Source: Acidimicrobiaceae bacterium (GTDB lineage Bacteria > Actinomycetota > Acidimicrobiia > Acidimicrobiales > Ilumatobacteraceae). From it: DNA of 64,000 bases. The stretch covers positions 1 through 64,000 of the forward strand of contig JACJWG010000009.1 of the NCBI GenBank assembly GCA_020637235.1, given 5' to 3'. Every line of letters begins with the position of its first letter. Positions within the stretch are counted from its first letter, which is position 1. Both the position numbers and the translations under genes were made by a program. The notes below the pieces were generated by a model, which saw only the letters and a list, made by a program, of their open reading frames with translations, did no database searches and was not told the DNA's origin. Shown in pieces: positions 34,481 to 42,874 of this stretch.

Positions 34481-34510
34481 GCGTGGGTCGGCGTGGGGCG
34501 GCGTGGGTCG
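34481..34510 (-). repeat. three 10-bp repeats upstream of glpK
   Basis: GCGTGGGTCG, GCGTGGGGCG and GCGTGGGTCG follow one another with an exact 10-bp period, 52-81 bp upstream of the glpK start. A one-turn period places all copies on the same DNA face. Confidence 0.85.
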
Positions 34511-34527
34511 GAGCGGTTCAGCGTGCG

Positions 34528-34878
34528 TCAGCGGCGCTTCTTGCCCGTCGGACGGCCGCCACCGCCGGCCGTGCGCTTCGTCGGTGCGGGACGCGGCCGG
34601 CTCGGCGTGCGGGCCGCAGCGGGCGCCGCGGCCGCCTTCGCCGCCGCGTTGGCTGCGGCCTCGGCACGCAACTGCCTCATCGTCTTGCGCTGGTAGCCGA
34701 ACTTGGCCAGCAGCGCGCCGATCGCGACGAAGATCGGGCCGCTCACGAGTAGCCCGGCGAGCACGCCCGCCTCGAGCTGGCCGAGCACCGCCAGCACGAT
34801 CACCATGATGCCGATGTAGATCACCCAGTCGCGCACGAGTCGCGACCAGGGCACCGGGCGGTTGCGGTCCCAGGCCAT
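34528..34878 (-). CDS. small membrane protein with basic tail
   Basis: 116 residues: two predicted membrane helices (about 18-36 and 38-60) and a Lys/Arg/Pro/Ala-rich C-terminal tail ending GKKRR. No family was recognised. CAGGAT lies 6 bp before the ATG at 34878. The frame is open further upstream, but that part is antisense to the pfkA leader and start. It lies between glpK and pfkA with no functional clue. Confidence 0.65.
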   Translation of the reverse strand: MAWDRNRPVPWSRLVRDWVIYIGIMVIVLAVLGQLEAGVLAGLLVSGPIFVAIGALLAKFGYQRKTMRQLRAEAAANAAAKAAAAPAAARTPSRPRPAPTKRTAGGGGRPTGKKRR

Positions 34879-35006
34879 ACGGGCATCCTGGCATGCCGGA
34901 CGTCGGCGGCGGCCATCCGGGACCGTCCGCCACCCGGGCCCGACCCGCCGGCGGGCGGATTTGTGTCCGGCGTGGCGAAACCCCCACATCAGGCGTCGCG
35001 ACCGGT

Positions 35007-35012
35007 TACCAT
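35007..35012 (+). promoter_or_regulatory. -10 box of pfkA (leaderless)
   Basis: TACCAT, 8 bp before the GTG at 35021. Confidence 0.5.
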
Positions 35013-35020
35013 CGAGCCAC

Positions 35021-36055
35021 GTGCGAATCGGGATCCTGACCGGTGGGGGCGACTGCCCCGGCCTGAACGCCGTCATCCGGGCGATCGTCCGCAAGGGCGA
35101 GACCGTGTACGGCGACGAGCTCATCGGCTTCCTCGATGCCTGGGACGGCGTGATGGAGCGGCGCACGATGCCGCTCGACGTGTCGTCGCTGCGTGGCATG
35201 TTGCCCCGAGGCGGCACGCTGCTCGGCACGCGGCGGGGGAGCCCCTACGACCATGTCGGCGGCCCGCAGCGAGTGGTCGACACGTTCCGCGAGATGGGCC
35301 TCGACGCGCTCGTCGTGATCGGCGGCAACGGCTCGCTCAGCGTCGCCTGCCAGATGCAGAGCGATTTCGACCTGCCGATCATCGGCGTCCCGAAGACGAT
35401 CGACAACGACGTCGTCGGCACCGAGCTCACCTTCGGATTCACCACCGCGGTCCAGATCGCGACCGATGCGATCGACCGGTTGCACACCACCGCCGAGAGC
35501 CACGACCGGGTGATGGTGGTCGAGGTGATGGGCCGTCACGCCGGGTGGATCGCCACCCATGCCGGCATCGCCGGTGGCGCCACCGTGATCTTGATCCCCG
35601 AGCAGCCCTTCGACATCGACGCCGTCTGCGCGATCCTTCGTCAACGCCACGAACGTGGCCGGTACGCGTCGATCGTGGTGGTGGCCGAGGGCGCCGAGCC
35701 GGTGCCGGGCACGCTGCCGGTGTCGGAGAAGGTGTACGACCCGTACGGGCACGTGCGTCTCGGCGGCATCGCCGAGACGATCGCCCACTCGATCGAGGAG
35801 CGCACCGGCTTCGAGTCGCGTGTCGTGTTGCTCGGCCACATCCAGCGCGGCGGTACCCCGACCGCCTTCGACCGGGTGCTCGCCACTCGGTACGGGGTGG
35901 AGGCCATCGACGCCGTGCACCGCGGCGCGTGGGGTCGGATGACCGCGTTGCAGGGCAACGAGATCGTGATGGTGCCGTTGGCCGAGACCGTCGGCCGCAC
36001 CCGTCCGGTCGACATCCACCTCTATCGCGACGTCGCCTCGGTGTTCTTCGGCTGA
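35021..36055 (+). CDS. pfkA: 6-phosphofructokinase
   Basis: 344 residues. Phosphorylates fructose-6-phosphate in glycolysis. TGGGDCPGLNAVIRA, PKTIDNDV, MGRHAGWIA, LIPEQPF and LGHIQRGGTPTAFDR are all present. The phosphate-loop motif reads GGNGS with N103, where E. coli has Asp and mycobacterial PfkA has Glu. G104 fits ATP use, while Lys in PKTIDND (K125) is a feature shared with PPi-dependent enzymes and actinobacterial ATP enzymes, so the phosphate donor cannot be settled by sight. Monocistronic by appearance. Confidence 0.93.
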   Translation: MRIGILTGGGDCPGLNAVIRAIVRKGETVYGDELIGFLDAWDGVMERRTMPLDVSSLRGMLPRGGTLLGTRRGSPYDHVGGPQRVVDTFREMGLDALVVIGGNGSLSVACQMQSDFDLPIIGVPKTIDNDVVGTELTFGFTTAVQIATDAIDRLHTTAESHDRVMVVEVMGRHAGWIATHAGIAGGATVILIPEQPFDIDAVCAILRQRHERGRYASIVVVAEGAEPVPGTLPVSEKVYDPYGHVRLGGIAETIAHSIEERTGFESRVVLLGHIQRGGTPTAFDRVLATRYGVEAIDAVHRGAWGRMTALQGNEIVMVPLAETVGRTRPVDIHLYRDVASVFFG

Positions 36056-36108
36056 GCGGGCCGAGCCGACACAGCCGGTCTCGCGCGGGCTGCTGGTCGA
36101 ACCCCGCG

Positions 36109-36741
36109 CTACTCGCTCGGCACGGCCGGGAAGGCCGGCTGCGTCGTCCGCACCAGTCCCGGGTAGTCGAACACCGTCAAGGCATCGGACTGCAACTGTC
36201 CGTTGACGTCGGGCCACGGCGTCGACTCGCCGTCGACGGTGATCCGCACCCCACGGACCCCGGAGAGCTCGCTCACGGTGTACACGACCTGGGCGAGTGC
36301 GAACACCAGCGCGTCGCCGGTGAGGGTGGCGAACGGCGCGCTCAGGTCGACCGTCACCTCGCCACCGGTGCGGGCGCCCCATCCGAGCAATTCGACACCG
36401 GCCGGGACGAGCGAGATGACGTCGGCGCTGCGCTCACGGTCGTTCGGCCCGGCGAACAGCACGGCGAGCACCGACGTCGGGTCGAGGCCCTCGGCCGAAC
36501 CGACGTCACGCGACACCGGCACGAGGCGTGACGGCGAACCCGAGGCGTTCGGCACGACCAGGAAGATCTGCTCGGTGCCGACGGCGGCCGGTCCGGCCGA
36601 TTCCTCGGTGCCGTCGGCGCGTTCGTCGATGATGTCGCGTGGCGCCGTGTCGCTGGAGATGCCGCACCCGGTGGCGGTCACCATGACGGCGAGTACGGCG
36701 CCGAGGTGTCGCCACGCTCGCGGGCGGTGCGATCGACACAT
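36109..36741 (-). CDS. lpqB: LpqB-like GerMN-domain lipoprotein, short form
   Basis: 210 residues. A signal peptide with lipobox-like TATGC is followed by a GerMN domain (about residues 55-195; TEQIFLVVP, DPTSVLAVLFAG, GEVTVDLSAPF). In mycobacteria LpqB is about 580 residues and carries a beta-propeller after GerMN; here that half is absent. LpqB interacts with the sensor kinase MtrB. The start overlaps the mtrB stop (ATGA), confirming the mtrA-mtrB-lpqB operon. It converges on pfkA. Confidence 0.85.
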   Translation of the reverse strand: MCRSHRPRAWRHLGAVLAVMVTATGCGISSDTAPRDIIDERADGTEESAGPAAVGTEQIFLVVPNASGSPSRLVPVSRDVGSAEGLDPTSVLAVLFAGPNDRERSADVISLVPAGVELLGWGARTGGEVTVDLSAPFATLTGDALVFALAQVVYTVSELSGVRGVRITVDGESTPWPDVNGQLQSDALTVFDYPGLVRTTQPAFPAVPSE

Positions 36742-38207
36742 CAGATGCCCACCTCCTCGGCCGGCAGTTCGAGCACGAACCTCGCGCCCGGCTCGGCGTC
36801 GCGACGTTCCTCCACCCACACCCGTCCGCCGTGCATCCGGATGTGCTCGTCGACGAGCGACAGGCCGAGCCCCGCGCCGTCGCTCGTGCTGCGCCGGCCG
36901 GCGACGGCGCCGCGGGCGAAGCGTTCGAATACGAGATCGCGTTCCTCGGGCGGCACACCGGGGCCGTGGTCCTCCACCGCGATCCACACGTGACCCACCG
37001 GCTCGCCCTCGTTGTCGGCCTCGCCCACGTACACGTGGGCGTCGCCGCCACCGTGCAGGCGGGCGTTGTCGATCAGGTTGGCGACGACGCGCGCCAAGCG
37101 GCGCCGATCGCCGATCATCACCATCCGTTCGCCGCGGTCGCTCACCGTGACCGGTGTCGCCGGCATGCTGCTCACCGAGACCGCGGCGCGGACGAACTCG
37201 GCCACGAGCAGGTCTTCGCGGTTCAGTCGGATCGCGCCGGCGTCGAACCGGCTGATCTCGAGCAGGTCTTCCACGAGGCCCTGGAAGCGTGCGACGTCGC
37301 TCGCGAGCAGGTCGAGCGCGGTCTGCGCGCGTTCGGGCATCTCGGTGCGGCGCGCCTGCATCACCTCGACGCTCGCAGCCAGGGTCATGAGCGGTGAGCG
37401 GAGCTCGTGGCTCACGTCGCTGGCGAACCGGGCGTCGCGTTCGACGCGGGCCTGGAGCGCGGACGCCATGTCGTTGAACGACATCGCCAGGGTGCGCAGG
37501 TCGGGGTCGTCGGAGGGTTCGAGACGGGTGTCGAGGCGGCCGCCGGCGATCAGCTGTGCCGCCTGCGCGGCGTCGGCGAGCGGGCGGACCGCGCGGCTGG
37601 CCGCGAACCAGCCGAGCACGACGCCGAACATCGAGGTGATCAACGCTCCGAAGAACAACGACAACCCCACCGAGGCGAGCGTGTCCTCGACCTCGCTGAT
37701 GTCGACGGCCTCGAACAGCGCGCCGTTCGAGACGGGGTATCCGACGACGATCGCCGGCGCGCCGTCGACGGTGGTGATCATCCGGGCTCGCACGCCGTCG
37801 TTGATCACCCGTTCACGCAACGCCGGCGGGATGTCCTCGGAGGAGAACCCGCCGCGGTTCTCGAACCGCCCCCGGTACCAGACGACCGTCTCGCTGACGT
37901 TCTGGTTCTCGAGCGCGATGAGCGCCGTGGTGGCGTCGCCCGGGGCCCCGTTCAGGTTGGCCGCCACGGTGACGGCATGGTTCGCCACCTCGAGGGTCGC
38001 GGTGCGGTCGCGTTGGGTGAGCAGGCTCGAGCGGGTGAAGCTGTATGCGGCGGCGGCGAGGAACACCGCCAGCAGCAGCGCGCCGAACGAGAACATCAGC
38101 AGCACGCGTGTGCGCAGCCCGAGCCGCGCCGATCGTGCGCTCGTGGCGGTGGCGATCCAGCGCTGCAGCCGGGGCACGCGAGGCGCCTCGGACAGCAGTT
38201 CGGTCAC
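36741..38207 (-). CDS. mtrB: MtrB-like sensor histidine kinase
   Basis: 488 residues. Two membrane helices (about 35-58 and 175-198) enclose an extracellular sensor of about 115 residues. HAMP, then the dimerisation helix with H267 in SDVSHELRSPLMTL, N-box NLIDNARLHGG, G1 EDHGPGVPPE and G2 GAGLGLSLVDEH follow. MtrAB controls cell-wall and division genes and osmoadaptation in actinobacteria. The extracellular part is shorter than in mycobacteria. The start overlaps the mtrA stop by 4 bp. Confidence 0.93.
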   Translation of the reverse strand: MTELLSEAPRVPRLQRWIATATSARSARLGLRTRVLLMFSFGALLLAVFLAAAAYSFTRSSLLTQRDRTATLEVANHAVTVAANLNGAPGDATTALIALENQNVSETVVWYRGRFENRGGFSSEDIPPALRERVINDGVRARMITTVDGAPAIVVGYPVSNGALFEAVDISEVEDTLASVGLSLFFGALITSMFGVVLGWFAASRAVRPLADAAQAAQLIAGGRLDTRLEPSDDPDLRTLAMSFNDMASALQARVERDARFASDVSHELRSPLMTLAASVEVMQARRTEMPERAQTALDLLASDVARFQGLVEDLLEISRFDAGAIRLNREDLLVAEFVRAAVSVSSMPATPVTVSDRGERMVMIGDRRRLARVVANLIDNARLHGGGDAHVYVGEADNEGEPVGHVWIAVEDHGPGVPPEERDLVFERFARGAVAGRRSTSDGAGLGLSLVDEHIRMHGGRVWVEERRDAEPGARFVLELPAEEVGI

Positions 38208-38884
38208 GACTGCAGGCGGTAGCCGAGGCCGCGGACGGTGACCACGTGGCGCGGGTTCGCGGGGTCGGCCTCCACCTTGGTGCGCAGGCGCCGGACGTGC
38301 ACGTCGACGAGCCGGCCGTCACCGAAGTAGTCGTAGCCCCACACCTTGTCGAGCAGGCTCTCCCGGCTGAACACCCGTCCGGGGTTCTGGGCGAGTTCGC
38401 ACAACAACCGGAACTCGGTCTTGGTGAGGTGGAGTTCCTGGCCGTCGCGGAGCACCTTGCCCTCGTCGGGCACGATCTCGAGGTTGCCGAACACGAGCTT
38501 GGCGTGACCCGTCGCGATGGGGCGGATGCGGCGGAGCAACGCCCGGATGCGCGCCGACAACTCCTTCGGCGCGAACGGCTTGGTGAGGTAGTCGTCCGCG
38601 CCGGCCTCGAGCCCGGCGACGACGTCGTGGGTGTCGTTGCGCGCCGTCACCATCACGATCGGGACGTCGCTGGTGCGACGCAGGGTGCGACACAGCTCGA
38701 AGCCGTCGATGCCGGGCAGCATGATGTCGATCAGCACGACATCGGGCGTGGTTCGTGCGAACGACTCGATCGCCTCTTCACCACTGCCCGCCTCGTCGAC
38801 CGTCCAGCCCTCGTCCTCGAGCGCCAACTTCACGGCGGAGCGGATGCGCTCGTCGTCCTCGACTGCCAGGATGCGTGTACCCAC
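38204..38884 (-). CDS. mtrA: MtrA-like response regulator (OmpR family)
   Basis: 226 residues. Receiver domain with acidic pair D10/D11, phosphoacceptor D53 in LIDIMLPGIDG and the TKPF lysine near 103, then an OmpR/PhoB winged helix (LTKTEFRLLCELAQNPGRVFSRESLLDKVWGYDYFGDGRLVDVHVRRLR region). Sequence and gene order identify MtrA. It is essential in mycobacteria. GTG 38884 lies 3 bp after the IMPase stop, so the operon seems to begin upstream. Confidence 0.95.
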   Translation of the reverse strand: MGTRILAVEDDERIRSAVKLALEDEGWTVDEAGSGEEAIESFARTTPDVVLIDIMLPGIDGFELCRTLRRTSDVPIVMVTARNDTHDVVAGLEAGADDYLTKPFAPKELSARIRALLRRIRPIATGHAKLVFGNLEIVPDEGKVLRDGQELHLTKTEFRLLCELAQNPGRVFSRESLLDKVWGYDYFGDGRLVDVHVRRLRTKVEADPANPRHVVTVRGLGYRLQS

Positions 38885-38887
38885 GGG

Positions 38888-39766
38888 TCACATGATGCCA
38901 GGCGCGGACCCCGACGGATGCGGCGCCGTCGCATCGGCGTCGCGATCGGCGTCGCGTTCGGCGTCGCGATCGGCGGTGGTCCATGCGTCGCGAAGCAGCT
39001 TCGCCAGGGGGTCGAACAGCGACGGATTGGCGACGAGCACCTGGCGAGGTGTGGCAGGACCACCGTGCAGATCGCCGGAACGGCATCCGGCCTCACGGGC
39101 GATGAGCTCGCCGGCCGCGACATCCCACGGGCCGAGGTGCTCCTCGACGTATGCGTCGACGCGACCGGCGGCGACGTGGCACAGGTCGACGGAGGCTGCG
39201 CCGAGGCGACGGAGGTCGCGCACTCGTGCCATCACGTGGACCAGGCGCCGGGCGTGCTGCTCGCGGCGCATCGGGTCGTAGCTGAATCCCGTCGCCAGCA
39301 GCGCCACGGCCGGGTCGTCCACCGAGCTGCACCGGATCGGCTCCCCGTTCAGGGTCGCGCCACCGCCCCGGGTGGCGGCGTACAGCTCGTCGAGCACCGG
39401 CACGTACACCACGCCGGCCAGGGTGCCGTCGTCGTCGGCGGCCGCGATCGACACGGCCCAGCCGGGCAGGTCGTACCAGAAGTTGGTCGTGCCGTCGATC
39501 GGGTCGACGAGCCACACCACGCCCGATCGTCCGGCCTCGTGCCCACCCTCCTCACCGACGATCCCGTCGTCGGGTCGGGCGTCGCGGAGCCCGTGCAGGA
39601 TCAGCTGCTCGCTGGCTCGGTCCCAGGTGGTCACCATGTCCGTCGCGGTCGACTTCGTCTCGGTCGCAGGTCGCCCGTCGCGCCGTCCGGCTGCGGCGAG
39701 CGCCCCGGCGTCGCGGGCGAGGCGTTCGGCGAGCGCGACGAGCTCAGCGGCGTCGGCCGTCGCCAC
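38888..39766 (-). CDS. inositol monophosphatase family protein
   Basis: 292 residues. Metal-dependent phosphatase: GEEGG (metal Glu), DPIDGTTNF (metal Asp pair) and WDVAAGELIAREAG (third metal site) are all present. Possible substrates are inositol phosphate, histidinol phosphate or PAP; HisN-type is a fair alternative. The C-terminus has an Asp/Arg repeat tail (DADRDAERDADRDADA) from a short DNA repeat. It overlaps the upstream membrane protein gene by 23 bp and precedes mtrA by 3 bp. Confidence 0.88.
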   Translation of the reverse strand: MATADAAELVALAERLARDAGALAAAGRRDGRPATETKSTATDMVTTWDRASEQLILHGLRDARPDDGIVGEEGGHEAGRSGVVWLVDPIDGTTNFWYDLPGWAVSIAAADDDGTLAGVVYVPVLDELYAATRGGGATLNGEPIRCSSVDDPAVALLATGFSYDPMRREQHARRLVHVMARVRDLRRLGAASVDLCHVAAGRVDAYVEEHLGPWDVAAGELIAREAGCRSGDLHGGPATPRQVLVANPSLFDPLAKLLRDAWTTADRDAERDADRDADATAPHPSGSAPGIM

Positions 39767-40049
39767 CGAGGGCCTCGCGGTGTTCGATCTCCCGCCACTC
39801 GCCGAGTGCGCGCAACACCAGCACGGCCACCACGCTCATGCCGCCGGCGGCGATCAGCGTGCCGGTCAACATGCCGATGCCGAGCGGGAGCCCGCAATCG
39901 CCGTCGCACTGCAGCTTCACGAGGGTGTAGCCGATCAGTCCACCGGCGAAGCCGCCGACGACGATGGCGGCGAACGCGGCGAGTCGTGCCGCCGGCGAGG
40001 GGAGTGCCGAGAGCGGACGGCTCGCGTCGGGGACGTCGGGGGGAGCCAC
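39744..40049 (-). CDS. small two-helix membrane protein
   Basis: 101 residues with two hydrophobic segments (about 22-46 and 56-80) joined by a loop holding CDGDC. No family recognised. A TAGATT box 6 bp before the GTG gives it a leaderless start, and it may be the first gene of the IMPase-mtrAB-lpqB transcript because its 3' end overlaps the IMPase gene. Confidence 0.7.
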   Translation of the reverse strand: MAPPDVPDASRPLSALPSPAARLAAFAAIVVGGFAGGLIGYTLVKLQCDGDCGLPLGIGMLTGTLIAAGGMSVVAVLVLRALGEWREIEHREALGGDGRRR

Positions 40050-40055
40050 GTCCCC

Positions 40056-40061
40056 AATCTA
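40056..40061 (-). promoter_or_regulatory. -10 box of the membrane protein-IMPase-mtrAB unit
   Basis: TAGATT on the minus strand, 6 bp from the GTG. It is the only good promoter seen before mtrA. Confidence 0.5.
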
Positions 40062-40097
40062 CGCGGGCGTGTCGTGATCGCCGCCCGTCTCGCCGAG

Positions 40098-40103
40098 TAG
40101 CCT
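40098..40103 (+). promoter_or_regulatory. -10 box of the DPM synthase homologue
   Basis: TAGCCT, 9 bp before the ATG at 40113. Confidence 0.5.
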
Positions 40104-40112
40104 CCGGCGCCG

Positions 40113-40868
40113 ATGCCGACGACGACCCCTGCACGCGTGACGGTGGTCGTGCCGACGTTCAACGAAGCCGACAACATCGAGACGCTCATCCGAGCGGTGC
40201 GCACCCAGCTCCCCGACGCCCGGGTGCTGGTGGTCGACGACGGCAGCCCGGACGGCACCGCCGACCTCGCCGCGGCGCTCGACGCGAGCCTCGGTTCGAT
40301 CGAGGTGGCTCGGCGTACCGAGAAGTCCGGCCTCGGGGCCGCCTACCGGTTCGGCCTGCGCCGGGCGATCGACGACGGCGCGGAGATCTGCGTGCAGATG
40401 GACGCCGACCTGTCGCACGATCCGGCGGTGCTGCCGGCGCTCGTGTCGATCGTGGAACACGGCGCCGACGTCGCGATCGGCAGCCGGTACGTGCCCGGCG
40501 GCATCACGCTCGACTGGCCGCCCCGTCGCCGCTGGGTGTCGCGGTGGGGCAACCGGTACGCCGCTGGTGTGCTGGGCCTCGCGGTGAACGACGCCACCGC
40601 CGGATTCCGCGCGTACCGCTCGGCGGCGCTGGAACAGATGGAGTTCGACAGCGTGCGCGCCGAGGGCTACGGCTTCCAGGTGGAGATGACGTACCGGCTG
40701 GTGCGTATCGGCGGCAAGGTGGTCGAGTTCCCGATCACGTTCCGCGACCGGGCCGAGGGCGAGTCGAAGTTCTCCGGCTCGATCGTTCGCGAGGCGTTGC
40801 TGCTGGTGGTGAAGCTCTGGGTCGCGGACTTCGGGGGCCGGCGTCGTCGGCGGGCCCGGGGCGGCTGA
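40113..40868 (+). CDS. dolichol/polyprenol-phosphate mannosyltransferase-like GT2
   Basis: 251 residues. Transfers mannose from GDP-mannose to a polyprenol phosphate at the membrane face. VVVPTFNEADNIETLI starts the GT-A fold; VVDDGSPDGT and MDADLSHDP (DxD metal site) are canonical, as are GSRYVPGG and VNDATAGFRAYRS. No C-terminal membrane domain is present, as in single-domain DPM1. Polyprenyl-phosphate-mannose would supply lipoglycan or protein mannosylation together with the PimB-like enzyme (inference). Confidence 0.9.
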   Translation: MPTTTPARVTVVVPTFNEADNIETLIRAVRTQLPDARVLVVDDGSPDGTADLAAALDASLGSIEVARRTEKSGLGAAYRFGLRRAIDDGAEICVQMDADLSHDPAVLPALVSIVEHGADVAIGSRYVPGGITLDWPPRRRWVSRWGNRYAAGVLGLAVNDATAGFRAYRSAALEQMEFDSVRAEGYGFQVEMTYRLVRIGGKVVEFPITFRDRAEGESKFSGSIVREALLLVVKLWVADFGGRRRRRARGG

Positions 40869-40880
40869 CAGAATCTCCCC

Positions 40881-41375
40881 ATGCGACCCTGGCAGGTGGG
40901 CGGTGCCCTCATCCGGCGCGACGGAGGTCTGGTGCTGGTGGCGAACCGGCGTCGCGACCGATCGGTCGACTGGACCCCACCGGGTGGCGTGATCGACCCG
41001 GGCGAGTCGGTGCGCGACGGGCTGGTGCGTGAAGTGCGTGAGGAGACCGGGCTCGTCGTGCACGACCTCACTCGCTGCGCCTACAAGGTGGAGGTGCGGG
41101 CGCCGGGTCTCGACTGGATCCTCACCGTCGAGGCGTGGGAGGTGGAGGCCAGCGGTGACGTGTGCATCGCCGACCCGGACGGCATCGTCGAGCACTGCCG
41201 GTGCGTGCCGCTCGGCGAGGTGCTCGGCCTGCTGACGGCCAGCCCGCAGTGGATCCAGGTGCCGGTCGGCCACTGGCTCGGCCAGGACCTCGCGCTCGAT
41301 GCCGCGACGGCTGAGTTCGGCTTCGTGCTGCACGGCACCGACCGACGCGACGCTCGCGTGGAACGGATGTGGTGA
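40881..41375 (+). CDS. Nudix hydrolase
   Basis: 164 residues. The Nudix box GX5EX7REUXEEXGU is complete: GGVIDPGESVRDGLVREVREETGL near residues 34-57, giving the Mg2+ site for cleavage of nucleoside-diphosphate-linked substrates. The start WQVGGALIRR is typical of MutT/ADP-ribose types; the substrate is unknown. CAGAAT about 5 bp upstream of the ATG is a possible leaderless -10. The dinB start overlaps its last codons. Confidence 0.88.
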   Translation: MRPWQVGGALIRRDGGLVLVANRRRDRSVDWTPPGGVIDPGESVRDGLVREVREETGLVVHDLTRCAYKVEVRAPGLDWILTVEAWEVEASGDVCIADPDGIVEHCRCVPLGEVLGLLTASPQWIQVPVGHWLGQDLALDAATAEFGFVLHGTDRRDARVERMW

Positions 41376-42739
41376 CCGACCGCCCGGTGCTCGGGGCGGA
41401 CGGCGGGCGGGTGATCCTGCACGTCGACATGGACGCGTTCTACGTGAGCGTCGAACTGCGGCGCCGCCCCGAACTGCGCGGTCGACCCGTGGTGGTCGGC
41501 GGAACCGGTCGGCGGGGCGTGGTCGCCGCCGCATCGTACGAGGCCCGCCGCTACGGGGTCTTCTCGGCGATGCCGTCGTCCACGGCGCTGCGTCGCTGTC
41601 CCGACGCCGTGTTCCTCCCCGGTGACCACGACCTGTACGCGAGCGTGAGCCGCCAGGTGCACGACATCTTCCACTCGGTCACGCCGCTCGTCGAACCGCT
41701 CGCCCTCGACGAGGCGTTCCTCGACGTCGGGGGCGCACTGCGGCTGCTCGGGCCGTCTCCCGATCCCGCCCGCACGATCGCCGATCACCTCCGCGCACGG
41801 ATCGCCGGTGAGCTCGACCTGGTGTGCTCGGTGGGTGGCGCGACCTCCAAGTTCCTCGCCAAGCTGGCCTCGAAACGAGCCAAGCCGCGTGTCACCGATC
41901 GAGGTGTGGTCGCCGGGCCGGGCGTGGTGCTCGTGTCCCCGGGCGCCGAGCTCGACTTCGTGCAGCCGCTGCCGGTGGAGGCGTTGTGGGGCGTCGGCCC
42001 GGCCACCCTCGAACGGCTCCGGCGTCTCGCGATTCGCACCGTCGGCGATCTGGCCCGCACCGACGTCGACGCGCTGGTCGCAGCCGTCGGCCAGGCGCAC
42101 GGCCGTCACCTCCACGACCTGGCCTGGGCGCGTGACGACCGGCCGGTCGAACCCGAGCGCGAGGCGAAGTCGATCGGCCACGAAGAGACCTACGCCCACG
42201 ACCTGCACAGCTCCGACGACGTGTGGCGCGAGGCGGTGCGTCTCGCCGACGCCGTCGCCTCGCGTGTGCGAGCGAGCGACCAGGTGGCGCGAACCGTCAC
42301 CCTCAAGTTGAGGTTCGCCGACTTCGTCACGGTCTCCCGGTCGCACACCGCCACGAGCCCGGTGACCACCGCGGCAGCGATCCTCGACGCCGTCGCGCCG
42401 ATGCTCGAGCGGATCGAACTCGATCGTGGCGTCCGTCTGATCGGCATCAGCGTCAGCGGACTCGGTGAACGCGCCGAACAGGCCGAGCAGCTCTCGTTCG
42501 ACGACCTGGCCGGGGAGCCGCTCGGCGTCGGTGACGAGACCGACGGCGGGCGCGGGGCGCGTCGTCCCAGCTCGCACGATTGGGAGACGGCCTCCGAGAC
42601 GATCGACGCGATCCGGGGACGGTTCGGATCGGCCTCGATCGGTCCGGCCAGCTCGCTGGCCGCCGACGGGCTCCGGCTCGTCCGCCCGGGCGCCCAGCAG
42701 TGGGGTCCCGATCGGCCGGTACCGGATCGGCAAGACTGA
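41372..42739 (+). CDS. dinB: DNA polymerase IV (Y family)
   Basis: 455 residues from GTG 41372 (the preceding GTG at 41369 is equally in frame). Error-prone translesion polymerase. HVDMDAFYVSVE and LDEAFLDV hold the catalytic acidic residues; ARRYGVFSAMPSSTALRRCP is the fingers segment; the little-finger domain runs from about residue 240. EQLSFDDL near 375 fits a beta-clamp-binding motif. A further 80 residues follow it, longer than most DinB tails. GTGA overlap with the Nudix gene suggests cotranscription. Confidence 0.93.
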   Translation: MTDRPVLGADGGRVILHVDMDAFYVSVELRRRPELRGRPVVVGGTGRRGVVAAASYEARRYGVFSAMPSSTALRRCPDAVFLPGDHDLYASVSRQVHDIFHSVTPLVEPLALDEAFLDVGGALRLLGPSPDPARTIADHLRARIAGELDLVCSVGGATSKFLAKLASKRAKPRVTDRGVVAGPGVVLVSPGAELDFVQPLPVEALWGVGPATLERLRRLAIRTVGDLARTDVDALVAAVGQAHGRHLHDLAWARDDRPVEPEREAKSIGHEETYAHDLHSSDDVWREAVRLADAVASRVRASDQVARTVTLKLRFADFVTVSRSHTATSPVTTAAAILDAVAPMLERIELDRGVRLIGISVSGLGERAEQAEQLSFDDLAGEPLGVGDETDGGRGARRPSSHDWETASETIDAIRGRFGSASIGPASSLAADGLRLVRPGAQQWGPDRPVPDRQD

Positions 42740-42830
42740 CGCGGCGACGGACGCGACGCGAGTGGAGGACAGGATCCCGTGTGCCGATGAATCCGGACGG
42801 GAAATGAACCCGAACACGACACCGCCCGCG

Positions 42831-42859
42831 TTGTCAGGTCGGGGTGAACGTGGAAGAAT
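42831..42859 (+). promoter_or_regulatory. promoter of the DUF3040 gene, shared with mraZ
   Basis: TTGTCA (42831-42836) and AAGAAT (42854-42859) with a 17-bp spacer. The 21-bp block 42841-42861 matches 51794-51814 in front of mraZ at 19 positions. Confidence 0.65.
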
Positions 42860-42874
42860 GGCCAAACCGGGGCC

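Noticed and set aside
36056..36108. Terminator between pfkA and lpqB
   Set aside because: Short GCGGG/CCCGC pairings exist but have no T-tract and a poor stem.
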